Of a stretch of DNA of 64,000 nucleotides, positions 43,564 through 51,637 are shown one piece after another. Within the stretch, counting starts at the first letter, position 1. The number at the start of each line of letters is the position of its first letter. Where the stretch lies: assembly GCF_000159695.1 (NCBI RefSeq), contig NZ_CM000955.1:186001-250000 (forward strand), written 5' to 3'. The stretch comes from Finegoldia magna ATCC 53516 (lineage in GTDB: Bacteria; Bacillota; Clostridia; Tissierellales; Peptoniphilaceae). A model generated the notes under the pieces. That model worked only from the letters and a program-made list of their open reading frames with translations. It did no database searches and was not told the origin of the DNA. The translations under genes were made by a program, and so were the position numbers.

Positions 43564-44778
43564 ATGCCAAGAAAAAGACCAGAAACTAGACTCAACAAAA
43601 TATCCAAGATGTTAATTGAAGAATATCAACCAGAAACAGTACAAGATTTACAAGAAGCTTTGAAAGATCTTCTAGGAGACACAATGGAACAAATGTTAAA
43701 AGCAGAGTTAGATGAACATCTAGATTATGAATATGGTGAAAAACCACTGTCATTAAACACAAGAAATGGATCAAGTAAAAAAACAGTTAAATCATCATAC
43801 GGAAACATAGACCTAAACATCCCACGAGACAGAGAAGGATCCTTTGAGCCACAAGCATTGAAAAAATATCAAAAAGACATATCAAACATAGAAAACCAAA
43901 TAATATCTATGTATGCAAAAGGAATGACAACAAGAGACATATCAACACACATAAAAGAAATCTATGGATTTGGAATATCAGAATCCATGGTAAGCAAAAT
44001 AACAAATAAAATACTACCAACTATTGAAGAATGGCAAAATAGACCATTAGAAAAAGTATATCCATTTGTATTTTTAGATGCAATACACTATCATGTAAGA
44101 GAAAATAACATAGTAGTAAAAAAAGCAGTATATATAGCACTAGGATACAATACAGAAGGATACAAAGAAATACTTGGAATGTGGGTAGGAGAAAATGAAT
44201 CAAGTAAATACTGGCTATTGGTATTAAATCAATTAAAAGAACGAGGATTAGAAGATATATTAATAGTCTCAACAGATAATTTATCAGGATTTAGCCAAGC
44301 AATAGAAAGTGTATATCCAAAAACAGAAATTCAAAAATGCATAATTCATCAAATAAGAAATTCAACAAAATTCGTATCATATAGAGATATAAAAGAGCTA
44401 ATGAAAGACTTAAAAACAGTATACAAAGCATCAACAGAAGAACTAGCACTAAGTAATCTAGATATATTTGAAGAAAAATGGGGCAAAAAATACCCAATGT
44501 GTGTAAATTCATGGAGAAATAACTGGGCTGAATTATCAACATATTTCAAATATCCAGAAGGAATAAGAAAACTAATATATACAACAAATAGCATAGAAAA
44601 CTTTAATAGACAACTTAGAAAAGTAACAAAAAACAAAACAATATTTCCAAGTGACTACGCCCTACAAAAAAGCTTGTATCTAGCGATGGTAGATGCTTCA
44701 AGTAAATGGACGAGTAGAATAAGAGGATGGGATCAAATATTGTCACAACTATCAATATTTTTTGAAGGCAGAATCTAA
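43564..44778 (+). CDS. IS256 family transposase (intact)
   Basis: A 404-residue DDE transposase. The family signature is the block YPFVFLDAIHYHVREN (first Asp) with a second Asp in ILIVSTDNLSGFSQAIESVYPKTEIQKCIIHQIRNSTKFV, and a Glu in TTNSIENFNRQLRKVTKNK. The N-terminal DNA-binding part is present (LEEYGEKPLS-like ... GMTTRDISTHIKEIYGFGISESMVSKITNKI). No frameshift or stop is seen, so it should be active. It moves by a copy-out circular intermediate. Confidence 0.95.
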   Translation: MPRKRPETRLNKISKMLIEEYQPETVQDLQEALKDLLGDTMEQMLKAELDEHLDYEYGEKPLSLNTRNGSSKKTVKSSYGNIDLNIPRDREGSFEPQALKKYQKDISNIENQIISMYAKGMTTRDISTHIKEIYGFGISESMVSKITNKILPTIEEWQNRPLEKVYPFVFLDAIHYHVRENNIVVKKAVYIALGYNTEGYKEILGMWVGENESSKYWLLVLNQLKERGLEDILIVSTDNLSGFSQAIESVYPKTEIQKCIIHQIRNSTKFVSYRDIKELMKDLKTVYKASTEELALSNLDIFEEKWGKKYPMCVNSWRNNWAELSTYFKYPEGIRKLIYTTNSIENFNRQLRKVTKNKTIFPSDYALQKSLYLAMVDASSKWTSRIRGWDQILSQLSIFFEGRI

Positions 44779-44798
44779 ATTTTGCCATAAAGATAATA

Positions 44799-44879
44799 AA
44801 AAATTTGAATCATTCAATCAAGAGTAAAGGTATAGCCCTGGTCTGACGACCAGCTCTTGACAGAAATCTTCAAATTTTT
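44799..44879 (+). ncRNA. candidate structured RNA inside the IS256 element
   Basis: Three nested helices 20 bases after the transposase stop: AAAAATTTGAA (44799-44809) with TTCAAATTTTT (44869-44879); TCAAGAG (44818-44824) with CTCTTGA (44854-44860); CTGGTC (44838-44843) with GACCAG (44848-44853) around a TGAC loop, with a 13-base internal bulge. It may be a terminator-like end structure or a functional RNA; not recognised. Confidence 0.55.
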
Positions 44880-44891
44880 AAGAAATACAAT

Positions 44892-44944
44892 TAGGCAAAA
44901 AGGGAGATTTTTAGAAAAATCTTGACCTTTTAGTTTAATTGTGC
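44892..44944 (+). other. second structured hairpin in the IS256 right end
   Basis: AAAAGG (44898-44903) pairs with CCTTTT (44926-44931), enclosing AGATTTTT / AAAAATCT; GGCA (44894-44897) can pair with TGCC (44942-44945). No ORF is present in the 290 bases between the transposase stop and the right inverted repeat. Confidence 0.5.
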
Positions 44945-45090
44945 CAAAATTAGGTTACAAATATCTGAACTTTCAGATTTTAGTAATAAAAGTATATTTT
45001 TTAAAAATCAAAAAAATATCAGCTCACAACCTATCAGGAGGAGCTGATACACAAAACTTTTCACATACCCAACACATCATCAAATCACAC

Positions 45091-45258
45091 AAAGCAGAAA
45101 ACGACAATTGCCCGAATATCTAGCTTACGAAAATAAATAAATCCTAAGCTCATGAACCTAAAATCTCAAGTGCGAGCTCCGCTCTGGCACGAGTGAGATT
45201 TCTTAACGGTTCATTTCGCTTGGATTTATACTTATTTTCTCCAGATGATATTCTACAG
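45091..45258. repeat. long-hairpin intergenic repeat, copy R15, reversed
   Basis: On the minus strand it begins AGAATATCATCTGGAG (45258-45243) and ends CGTAAGCTAGATATTCG. All inner stems are new sequence but still pair: AAATCTCA / TGAGATTT, TGAACC / GGTTCA and ATAAATCC / GGATTTAT. Its right 45 bases match copy A at 43145-43191. Confidence 0.78.
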
Positions 45259-45383
45259 CAATTGTAGGAATCTGCTTTTTTTCTCGTTTAGAGATATGTA
45301 AACCTATCGTAATTTTCAAATTCATATCCACGATTTTTAGGGTATTTCATACAAAAACCATAAGTTTATCCGTAATTCCTTTA

Positions 45384-45557
45384 GAATAAAAGGCTTTAAC
45401 TAAGCGAGTCATCTGGAGAAAATTGTGAAAACTCAATCGCAGAAATCCGGCCAAAATTTGACCGCGTAAGCGAAGCGTGCTTCAAATTTTAGGATTTCGA
45501 GATTAGAGTTTTCCAATTTTTGGAAGCCAGACGAAGCGTGTTAAACCTTTTATTCTG
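45384..45557. repeat. long-hairpin intergenic repeat, copy R9
   Basis: Terminal inverted repeats TAGAATAAAAGGCTTTAAC (45384-45402) and GTTAAACCTTTTATTCTG (45540-45557). Inside, TCATCTGG / CCAGACGA, AAAACTC / GAGTTTT and the inner stem AAAATTTGA / TCAAATTTT. The 125 bases to the left (45259-45383) hold no gene I can support. Confidence 0.85.
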
Positions 45558-45620
45558 GTTTGAAACCAAGTAAATCCTGCAACCAATCGTTTGTAAAAAC
45601 CTACGATCACACAAATTTTC

Positions 45621-46196
45621 CTACTCCTCTATATCCTCAATATCATATCGATCCAAATCCTCATACACATACGACTGTTGAATACCTCGCAAATAAACAC
45701 CCCTGTCATCAACCCTCTTCGTCAAAGCATTCCTCAACAAGTGTTTAATCTCCAAAGAATTCACCGGCGACCTCTCCATAGCACTCAAATAATCAGCCCT
45801 GTCCACCATCACCCAGTCAACACACACATTCAGATTTTTCTTCAACATCAAATCCAGCCAAATCCTAGTCGCACGACCATTCCCTTCCCTGAAAGGATGC
45901 GCCACATTCATCTCCACATACTTCTCAATAATCTCATCAAAAGAACCCTCAGGCATCCTCTCAATAATCGCCAAATTACTCTCTAAATACAACAAATTTG
46001 CAAACCTGAAATTTCCTTTTGACAAATTCACATCACGAGTCTTACCTGCAAAATCAAAAATATCCTGAAACAAAAACCCGTGAATCTCCTGCAAACCCTT
46101 GTAAGTACCAACCTCAAAGTCATTGATCAAACCCTTGTCCCAAAGCTCAATAGCTCTTCTTTTAGACAAAAGCTCCTCATCAATAAAACGACCCAT
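45621..46196 (-). CDS. Fic family protein (adenylyltransferase-type)
   Basis: A 191-residue Fic-domain protein with the catalytic motif HPFREGNGR (complete HPFx(D/E)GNGR, near residue 107), implying transfer of AMP or another nucleotide group to a target protein's hydroxyl. The N-terminal GTYKGLQEIHGFLFQDIFDFAGKTRDVNLSKGNFRF is the usual flap region. No inhibitory (S/T)xxxE(G/N) helix or small antitoxin gene is seen next to it. I use the ATG at 46196; a TTG one codon upstream is possible. It is bracketed by same-type repeats R9 and R10, so the segment could be a mobile or recombination-prone cassette. Confidence 0.87.
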   Translation of the reverse strand: MGRFIDEELLSKRRAIELWDKGLINDFEVGTYKGLQEIHGFLFQDIFDFAGKTRDVNLSKGNFRFANLLYLESNLAIIERMPEGSFDEIIEKYVEMNVAHPFREGNGRATRIWLDLMLKKNLNVCVDWVMVDRADYLSAMERSPVNSLEIKHLLRNALTKRVDDRGVYLRGIQQSYVYEDLDRYDIEDIEE

Positions 46197-46314
46197 CAAA
46201 CACCATCCCTTCTTATAATTATTTTATGTAAATTTCTGCTTAATTTCTAAACGTGTCGAATTTCATACGGTTAAATTTTATTATTGTAAATTACCTTTTA
46301 TCCACAAATTCCTT

Positions 46315-46393
46315 TAGAATAAAAGGCTTTAACTAAGCGAGTCATCTGGAGAAAATTGGAAGCCAGACAAGTGAAGTTAAACCTTTTATTCTG
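46315..46393. repeat. long-hairpin repeat, copy R10, internally deleted
   Basis: Same terminal repeats as R9, but the sequence passes from GGAGAAAATTG directly to GAAGCCAGAC, losing about 95 bases including the inner stem. The 79-bp remnant still has both ends, as in deletion derivatives of miniature elements. Confidence 0.85.
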
Positions 46394-46516
46394 GTTTGAA
46401 ACCAAGTAAATCCTGCAACCAAATTTCTGTCCCTGTCTATCATCACACGAACACTCTGACTCCATCCTACAACATCTCCCCATCATCATAACCTACCTCA
46501 GCACTCCCCATACAAA

Positions 46517-46605
46517 CGAAAATTCATTCGAAAAAATCCGTCAAAATCAGGGAGTGAAACTTTAGTCCGCGGACTGATTTAGGATTTTGAGAGTTGAATT
46601 ATCAA
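46517..46605. repeat. short hairpin repeat, copy R11
   Basis: AAAATTCATTCG ... AAATCAG (46544-46550) pairs with CTGATTT (46574-46580), and AAAATCC with GGATTTT. The apical loop carries GTCCGCGGAC, a small palindrome absent in R13. Confidence 0.75.
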
Positions 46606-46641
46606 CTTTCTCCCCAAATCCCCCAATGAGGTGTGACCCTT

Positions 46642-46817
46642 TAGAATAAAAGGCTTTAACTAAGCGAGTCATCTGGAGAAATTTGTGAAAACTCAATCGC
46701 AGAAATCCGGCCAAAATTTGACCGCGTAAGCGAAGCGTGCTTCAAATTTTAGGATTTCGAGATTAGAGTTTTCCAGTTTTTGGAAGCCAGACAAGTGAAG
46801 TTAAACCTTTTATTCTG
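46642..46817. repeat. long-hairpin intergenic repeat, copy R12
   Basis: Full-length member of the R9 subtype, same TAGAATAAAAGG ends and inner stem. The spacer after it (CCAAGTAAATCCTGCAAC ... CTGTCCCTGTCT) repeats after R10 and R14. Confidence 0.85.
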
Positions 46818-46938
46818 CCCAGCGACCAAGTAAATCCTGCAACAAAAAACCTGTCCCTGTCTGCCTAACCACGAACTCTATAACTCCAATCCAGCAACAA
46901 AACCCCATCATAACCTATCCCAGCAACGCCCATACAAA

Positions 46939-47031
46939 CGAAAATTCATTCGAAAAAATCCGTCAAAATCAGGAAGCGCAAGCGAAGCTAGCAGACTGAT
47001 TTAGGATTTTGAGAGTTGAATTATCAACTTT
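46939..47031. repeat. short hairpin repeat, copy R13
   Basis: Near copy of R11 with a different apical loop (AAGCGCAAGCGAAGC), same AAATCAG / CTGATTT type stem. Confidence 0.75.
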
Positions 47032-47062
47032 CTCCCCAAATCCCCCAGAGGTGTGATCCCTT

Positions 47063-47238
47063 TAGAATAAAAGGCTTTAACTAAGCGAGTCATCTGGAGA
47101 AAATTGTGAAAACTCAATCGCAGAAATCCGGCCAAAATTTGACCGCGTAAGCGAAGCGTGCTTCAAATTTTAGGATTTCGAGATTAGAGTTTTCCAGTTT
47201 TTGGAAGCCAGACGAGTGAAGTTAAACCTTTTATTCTG
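47063..47238. repeat. long-hairpin intergenic repeat, copy R14
   Basis: Full-length member, 421 bases after R12 and nearly identical to it. R10-R11, R12-R13 and R14 form a tandem array with a ~420-bp unit. Bases 47239-47373 hold only the end of that unit and no gene. Confidence 0.85.
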
Positions 47239-47373
47239 GTATGAAACCAAGTAAATCCTGCAACCAAACCCTGTCCCTGTCTACCTAACCACGAATTCTC
47301 ACACTAAGCTAACAACCCCTCACTCAAAACCTATCTCCACACGAATTCTCTATCTCTATCTAACAACACCTCA

Positions 47374-48108
47374 CTACTTCCTATACTCATACCTCAACAC
47401 GCCCTCTTTCCCTGGTTCTAGTTCCTCAACAACCTTCCCTTGGAAAAACACATACGCGCCACCCTTCGCCCTGTCATCCTCATCCACAAACGAATTCACA
47501 AACAACACCGGCATCGGCACAAGCTGCGATTGGTTCCTGTAGTCCTCAAACTCATTCTTATACCAGTCAAGCACCGAAAAATCCACAAACACCGGCCACA
47601 ACAAAACATCAGAGTCAATCATAGAAATATAAGTATACAAATCCTCATCCCAGAAGTCCCCGCAAATCAACGTCGAAAAACTCACGCCATCCATCTTGTA
47701 CAAATACAACTTATCGCCTTCCCTGTAATCGCTACACGCATTAGGCTCCTTCCAACCAGGACTCATTCTCCTGTAATTGTTGATAATCTCGCCACGTTTC
47801 GTCACAGTCATCTGCGAAGAATAAAAAGCGCCATGATCATTCTCAATATATCCGAACGAAATCGCAATCTCATTCTCCCTCGCAATTCTGCGAATCTCCG
47901 CAATCTCATTCGAATTTTGCGTCACAGGAACACCGACATCATCCTTGTACACAAAACTCAAACACTCAAACCCTTGCAGAAAACTCTCCCCAAATACGCA
48001 CATATCAGCTCCATTTGCCGACTCAACGCTTGCATATTTCTCAATCTGCTTCAAATTAAATTCCTTATCATTCAAACGCTGCTCCACAGCACACAAACTA
48101 ATCTTCAT
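47374..48108 (-). CDS. carbon-nitrogen hydrolase (nitrilase superfamily)
   Basis: A 244-residue amidase-like enzyme with the Glu-Lys-Cys triad: CVFGESFLQGF (Glu), NNYRRMSPGWKEP (Lys) and FSTLICGDFWDED (Cys). Such enzymes hydrolyse amides, nitriles or ureido compounds; the substrate here is unknown. The start codon overlaps the stop of the GNAT gene (TAATG), so the two proteins are made together. The following gap is the repeat array. Confidence 0.88.
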   Translation of the reverse strand: MKISLCAVEQRLNDKEFNLKQIEKYASVESANGADMCVFGESFLQGFECLSFVYKDDVGVPVTQNSNEIAEIRRIARENEIAISFGYIENDHGAFYSSQMTVTKRGEIINNYRRMSPGWKEPNACSDYREGDKLYLYKMDGVSFSTLICGDFWDEDLYTYISMIDSDVLLWPVFVDFSVLDWYKNEFEDYRNQSQLVPMPVLFVNSFVDEDDRAKGGAYVFFQGKVVEELEPGKEGVLRYEYRK

Positions 48109-48611
48109 TACTCAAAAAACTCCCTCGCATAACTCAACTCACCACGAGTCTTGAAACCATCCTCGCATCTCGCCATGAAATAATCATCCTCCACATAAAA
48201 AGGACACAAAATCCCGTAGTCCCTCGCTCTCGTGAAACCAAACCTCGTGAACACATCAGGCTCACCCATCACGCAGATAAATTTCACCCCGCGACTCATA
48301 ACATCATCGACAGCACTTCCCACAAGCAAATCCACATTATCATCACTCAAATGCTCATCGTCAATGTAGAAAATCGACAGCAACAACCCTTCGAACTTCC
48401 TCACACGACCCCTCGTGAACATCACAAGCCCACAAATCGCATCGCCATCTTCCAACACAAACGTACAATCCTCACAAAAACTCTCCGATTTCACAATGTC
48501 CTCGAACAACTTCGCATCACTCTTCTCAGAAAAACTATACTTCATATTAGAATCTCTCAACAAATCACAACAACTGTCGTAATCATCCGCATTATATAAT
48601 CTATATCTCAT
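48108..48611 (-). CDS. GNAT family N-acetyltransferase
   Basis: A 167-residue acetyltransferase of the GNAT fold resembling YhbS-type proteins: CTFVLEDGDAICGLVMFTRGRV (beta4-5), then VSMGVKF-like VMSRGVKFICVMGEPDVFTRFGFTRARDYGI, where GEPDVFTRFGF is the usual C-terminal acetyl-CoA-proximal block. The acceptor is unknown. Co-translated with the C-N hydrolase gene. Confidence 0.8.
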   Translation of the reverse strand: MRYRLYNADDYDSCCDLLRDSNMKYSFSEKSDAKLFEDIVKSESFCEDCTFVLEDGDAICGLVMFTRGRVRKFEGLLLSIFYIDDEHLSDDNVDLLVGSAVDDVMSRGVKFICVMGEPDVFTRFGFTRARDYGILCPFYVEDDYFMARCEDGFKTRGELSYAREFFE

Positions 48612-48763
48612 AAATCCCTCTTTTTCATCATTCGTTACATCAATTATATCCTAATTCACACACATTTACCATTTCTATCATCACATCACCCACCAACCAC
48701 ACACTCATAAAATAACCACATTTAAAGATTACAATTGCATTAATACAAATCAAGGAGGAATCA

Positions 48764-49405
48764 ATGCAACAAACTAAAAAAAGATACACAATAGGCGAAG
48801 AAATCTTCAACTCCGTCACACATGGAGTGGGAGTTCTAATAGCAATAGCGTTCATGGTACTATTAATCATAAAATCACAAGGTAACCCTCCACTCATAAT
48901 TGCAAACATAATCTACGGAGTAAGCCTAATGCTGATGTTCCTATTCTCCACACTATATCACGCCATCACCAACACCAAAGCAAAAAAAGTCCTCAGATAT
49001 TTCGACCACTCCGCAATATTCATCTGCATAGCTGGAACATTCACACCAATAATAGTTAGAGTGTTACAAGGCGCACAAAGAGTAGGATTCTTAGTAGCCA
49101 TTTGGCTTATAGCACTAGTAGGAATAATCCTTAAAATCACAATATTCAGGAAAAATCTCCAAGAAAAATACAAAAAGCAATCACTCATACTTTACGTAGT
49201 AATGGGATGGATGTCTGTATTACTTATGAAAAATGTCATCCAAATCTCTGGAATTCTTTCATTCATACTTATATTGTCGGGAGGAATACTCTATTCCATC
49301 GGCGTGTACTTCTACGCTAAAAAAAGAAAATACTTCCATTCAATATGGCACATATTCATAATACTAGCATCAGTAGCACAGTTTTTCGGAATATATTTCG
49401 GATAA
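48764..49405 (+). CDS. trhA: hemolysin III / TrhA (PAQR family) membrane protein
   Basis: A 213-residue protein with seven membrane segments. PAQR motifs are EEIFNSVTHGVGVLIAIAF, SMLMFLFSTLYHAI-type (LFSTLYHAITNTKAKKVLRYFDHSAIFICIAGTFTPI) and the C-terminal HSIWHIFIILAS. The conserved Ser/His/Asp residues bind zinc. In E. coli and B. subtilis TrhA affects membrane fluidity; early reports called it hemolysin III. It has an AAGGAGG site. Confidence 0.92.
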   Translation: MQQTKKRYTIGEEIFNSVTHGVGVLIAIAFMVLLIIKSQGNPPLIIANIIYGVSLMLMFLFSTLYHAITNTKAKKVLRYFDHSAIFICIAGTFTPIIVRVLQGAQRVGFLVAIWLIALVGIILKITIFRKNLQEKYKKQSLILYVVMGWMSVLLMKNVIQISGILSFILILSGGILYSIGVYFYAKKRKYFHSIWHIFIILASVAQFFGIYFG

Positions 49406-49426
49406 AAAAGTAAATAGATATAAATT

Positions 49427-49460
49427 AAAAACGACTAACTCGTAAGAGAAAGTCGTTTTT
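49427..49460. terminator. bidirectional terminator after trhA
   Basis: AAAAACGACT (49427-49436) pairs with AGTCGTTTTT (49451-49460); serves trhA and the converging minus-strand gene. Confidence 0.85.
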
Positions 49461-49510
49461 GTGTATTTTGCACAGTAATATCAAATAAATCAAATCTCTA
49501 TTAATATACC

Positions 49511-50647
49511 TTAATTTTCCTGATCGTCTTTTTGCAAACTTAATGCATTAATTATAAGTGTTTTAAATTCATCATATTTTGCTTCGTTTGTTGATATTTT
49601 TTTATTATTTTTATATATGTCATTTTTCGTTATTTCAGAAAAGTTGTCATTATCTAAATGTCTAAGTGTATAGAAATACTCCTTGTGTAATTCTTTAATT
49701 ATATTGTCAATAGCAATATTAATAGCTTTATCTTCTTTGACAGAATCACCTTTATCTTCTTTGACAGAATCATCTTTATCTTTTTCAAAAAAATCTTTTC
49801 TAAGCACATTTTCTATTGATGGTCTCCAAGCTTGGTTGAATCTTCTAAATATGAACACTGGTTTAACTTTACCTTTAGGATTATTAATATATTCCAAAAT
49901 TTTCCATATTATTATCCTTGCACTTAGCATACTTACTTTTGAAGTTGATTTTACCAAGCAATTAGCAAATCTATTTTCATAATCCTTCGTAGTCTTTCTA
50001 GCAAAATTTGGGCTACTGCTTCTAAAAGGAAAAGCTTCTAAATTAACTATTTTCTTTGATATTTCTTTATAATATATTGAATTTTCATTATTTTCTACAT
50101 TTTCAGAATCATTAATAATTTTTAATAATCCATTAAGATATTTATCTGTATAATATCCTGGTTTTTCAAGTCCATTTTTTTCTAATTCCTTATACAAGAT
50201 TCCTCCTTTAGAACTTGAATTGAAAATATATTTTTTTATGTCCTTATTGTTTTTCATCTGAACAGCTTCGCACATTGCAACTTTAACATCTATATTTGGA
50301 TTCACCAGACACAAGAACACTGTTCCATTTTCGACATCTCCTCTAACATGACTAGGTATCCCATAATCAATACTTGCTGCCCTTCCATTTTTATCCTTTA
50401 ATTCCTTATATAAACCATTATCTATCTTTAGCCATGAAAACTCCTTATCATCATTCTTCAAAGCTGCAAAGAAATCGTCTAATAAATCATCAAAGTCTTT
50501 ACCTTTCCATGGATTATATTTTCTTAGAAATTCATCAATTGTTTCTACTTTATCCTTTTTTTCCTTATAACTTTCTACCAACTTTTCCAATGCTCTTGTC
50601 TCTTCCAATTCTTTTGACTTTTTCAATTCTTCAGACTTTTTAGTCAT
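49511..50647 (-). CDS. unrecognised 378-residue protein
   Basis: A soluble protein I do not recognise. The N-terminus is a Lys/Glu-rich coiled coil (about 1-40). A core has DENGTVFLCLVNPNIDVKVAM-like and VNLEAFPFRSSSPNF blocks, then SMLSARIIIWKILEYINN and PVFIFRRFNQAWRPSI. Near residue 300 a short tandem repeat DDSVKEDKGDSVKEDKA occurs. Start at 50647 with GGAGGTG upstream. It stands alone between trhA and the pilus locus. Confidence 0.6.
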   Translation of the reverse strand: MTKKSEELKKSKELEETRALEKLVESYKEKKDKVETIDEFLRKYNPWKGKDFDDLLDDFFAALKNDDKEFSWLKIDNGLYKELKDKNGRAASIDYGIPSHVRGDVENGTVFLCLVNPNIDVKVAMCEAVQMKNNKDIKKYIFNSSSKGGILYKELEKNGLEKPGYYTDKYLNGLLKIINDSENVENNENSIYYKEISKKIVNLEAFPFRSSSPNFARKTTKDYENRFANCLVKSTSKVSMLSARIIIWKILEYINNPKGKVKPVFIFRRFNQAWRPSIENVLRKDFFEKDKDDSVKEDKGDSVKEDKAINIAIDNIIKELHKEYFYTLRHLDNDNFSEITKNDIYKNNKKISTNEAKYDEFKTLIINALSLQKDDQEN

Positions 50648-50743
50648 AACTGCACCTCCACAAACTATTCGGTTAAAATCTTTACAACTTATATATACCC
50701 AATTCTAAAATATAATCATATATCCCCACTTCAGCTCAAACAA

Positions 50744-50784
50744 AAAGGGTAGCTCAATAGAAAATCTATTGCACTACCCTTTAT
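50744..50784 (-). terminator. terminator of the sortase genes
   Basis: AAAGGGTAG (50744-50752) pairs with CTACCCTTT (50774-50782); an inner CAATAGA / TCTATTG stem lies between. Confidence 0.9.
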
Positions 50785-50785
50785 T

Positions 50786-51637
50786 TTATTTCCTGTGTCT
50801 TCTAATATCCAACACAAACTTTCTAATATTCACAATCAACACAATCCACGCTACGATTGTAAACGCCAAAAAAACATAATCCACAGTCTTTGATGACGAA
50901 TCTGCCTTCACGTTCAATTGTGATGCCTTCTCATTATTCGTAGCATCAGCCGTACTTTTCGAAGAATGATCATCAACCCTCACGCAGTTAATCAAAATCC
51001 TTCTAGTAAACGGAGGATACATCGGATCACACGACAATATCGTCAGCATATCCTTGTCTTCCACAGGCTTCAACCTATCCCAATCTGACGGACTGATGTA
51101 CTCTCTTCCGACAACCTTGTACGTCAACGTCTTCCCATGATGATGCACATACACCACATCATTCGAATACAATTGACCCACCTTCAATAGCATAATATCT
51201 CCGTACCAACCCCTGTGGCCCGCAAGCACACTACGCCTGCCCTTACCACCCACAGGAATCGAAGTACCGTCAAGCTGACCGACACCCTTCGCCAAATGAT
51301 TGTAGCTCGCACCCAAATAGATAGGCTTCTTGAAATTAATCTTCGGAATCTCCAAATACCCGAAAATCCCATTCTCATCAATCACCTTGCTACTTTCAAG
51401 CTCAATATCCTCCGAATTAAAAGGATCCATGAGTCCTGTTTCATCCACATTCACATTCGAATTATATTTTTCGATTCTTTCGGAAAGCTCAGTTGACATC
51501 TCACCTTGTGCCCTCAAAAAATCATCCATCTTTTTATCTTGTGAGAAAATCTTGTACGACAAATTGCTCAAACAAAACGTCAACAACCCAATCCCCACAA
51601 ACAAAATCACATAACCAAACTTCCTACTTGATCTCAT
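50786..51637 (-). CDS. class C sortase 1
   Basis: A 283-residue membrane-anchored transpeptidase with N-terminal and C-terminal hydrophobic segments, the class C layout. The lid motif is DPF (GLMDPFNSED); catalytic residues are His (AGHRGW), Cys (TILSCDP, where the usual TLxTC Thr is Ser) and Arg (TRRIL). Class C sortases polymerise pilins through isopeptide bonds. It is the last of three tandem sortase genes and overlaps the second by 14 bp. Confidence 0.92.
   Translation of the reverse strand: MRSSRKFGYVILFVGIGLLTFCLSNLSYKIFSQDKKMDDFLRAQGEMSTELSERIEKYNSNVNVDETGLMDPFNSEDIELESSKVIDENGIFGYLEIPKINFKKPIYLGASYNHLAKGVGQLDGTSIPVGGKGRRSVLAGHRGWYGDIMLLKVGQLYSNDVVYVHHHGKTLTYKVVGREYISPSDWDRLKPVEDKDMLTILSCDPMYPPFTRRILINCVRVDDHSSKSTADATNNEKASQLNVKADSSSKTVDYVFLAFTIVAWIVLIVNIRKFVLDIRRHRK

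Larger units (their letters stand above)
43500..45069 (+). mobile_element. IS256 family insertion sequence with 9-bp target duplication
   Basis: Left inverted repeat GAGACTGTGAAATAGTTTG (43500-43518) and right repeat CAAAACTTTTCACATACC (45052-45069) match imperfectly (TGTGAAA-AGTTT-GTGTA core). The duplication CAACACATC flanks it at 43491-43499 and 45070-45078, which fixes both ends and shows a recent clean insertion. It is 1570 bp, rather long for this family because about 290 bases of structured non-coding DNA follow the transposase gene. Confidence 0.9.

Noticed and set aside
44838..44872. CTGACGA followed by GAAA in the IS256 right end, resembling a hammerhead core
   Set aside because: The bases between the two words cannot form the required stem II; CTGACGA is better explained as part of the GGTC-TGAC-GACC hairpin.
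43484..45090. IS256 insertion as the cause of toxin loss after the Phd antitoxin
   Set aside because: The target duplication shows the uninterrupted site had no toxin coding sequence.
46315..47238. Regularly spaced repeats that could suggest CRISPR
   Set aside because: Units are ~420 bp with internal palindromes and near-identical spacers, and no cas genes are present.
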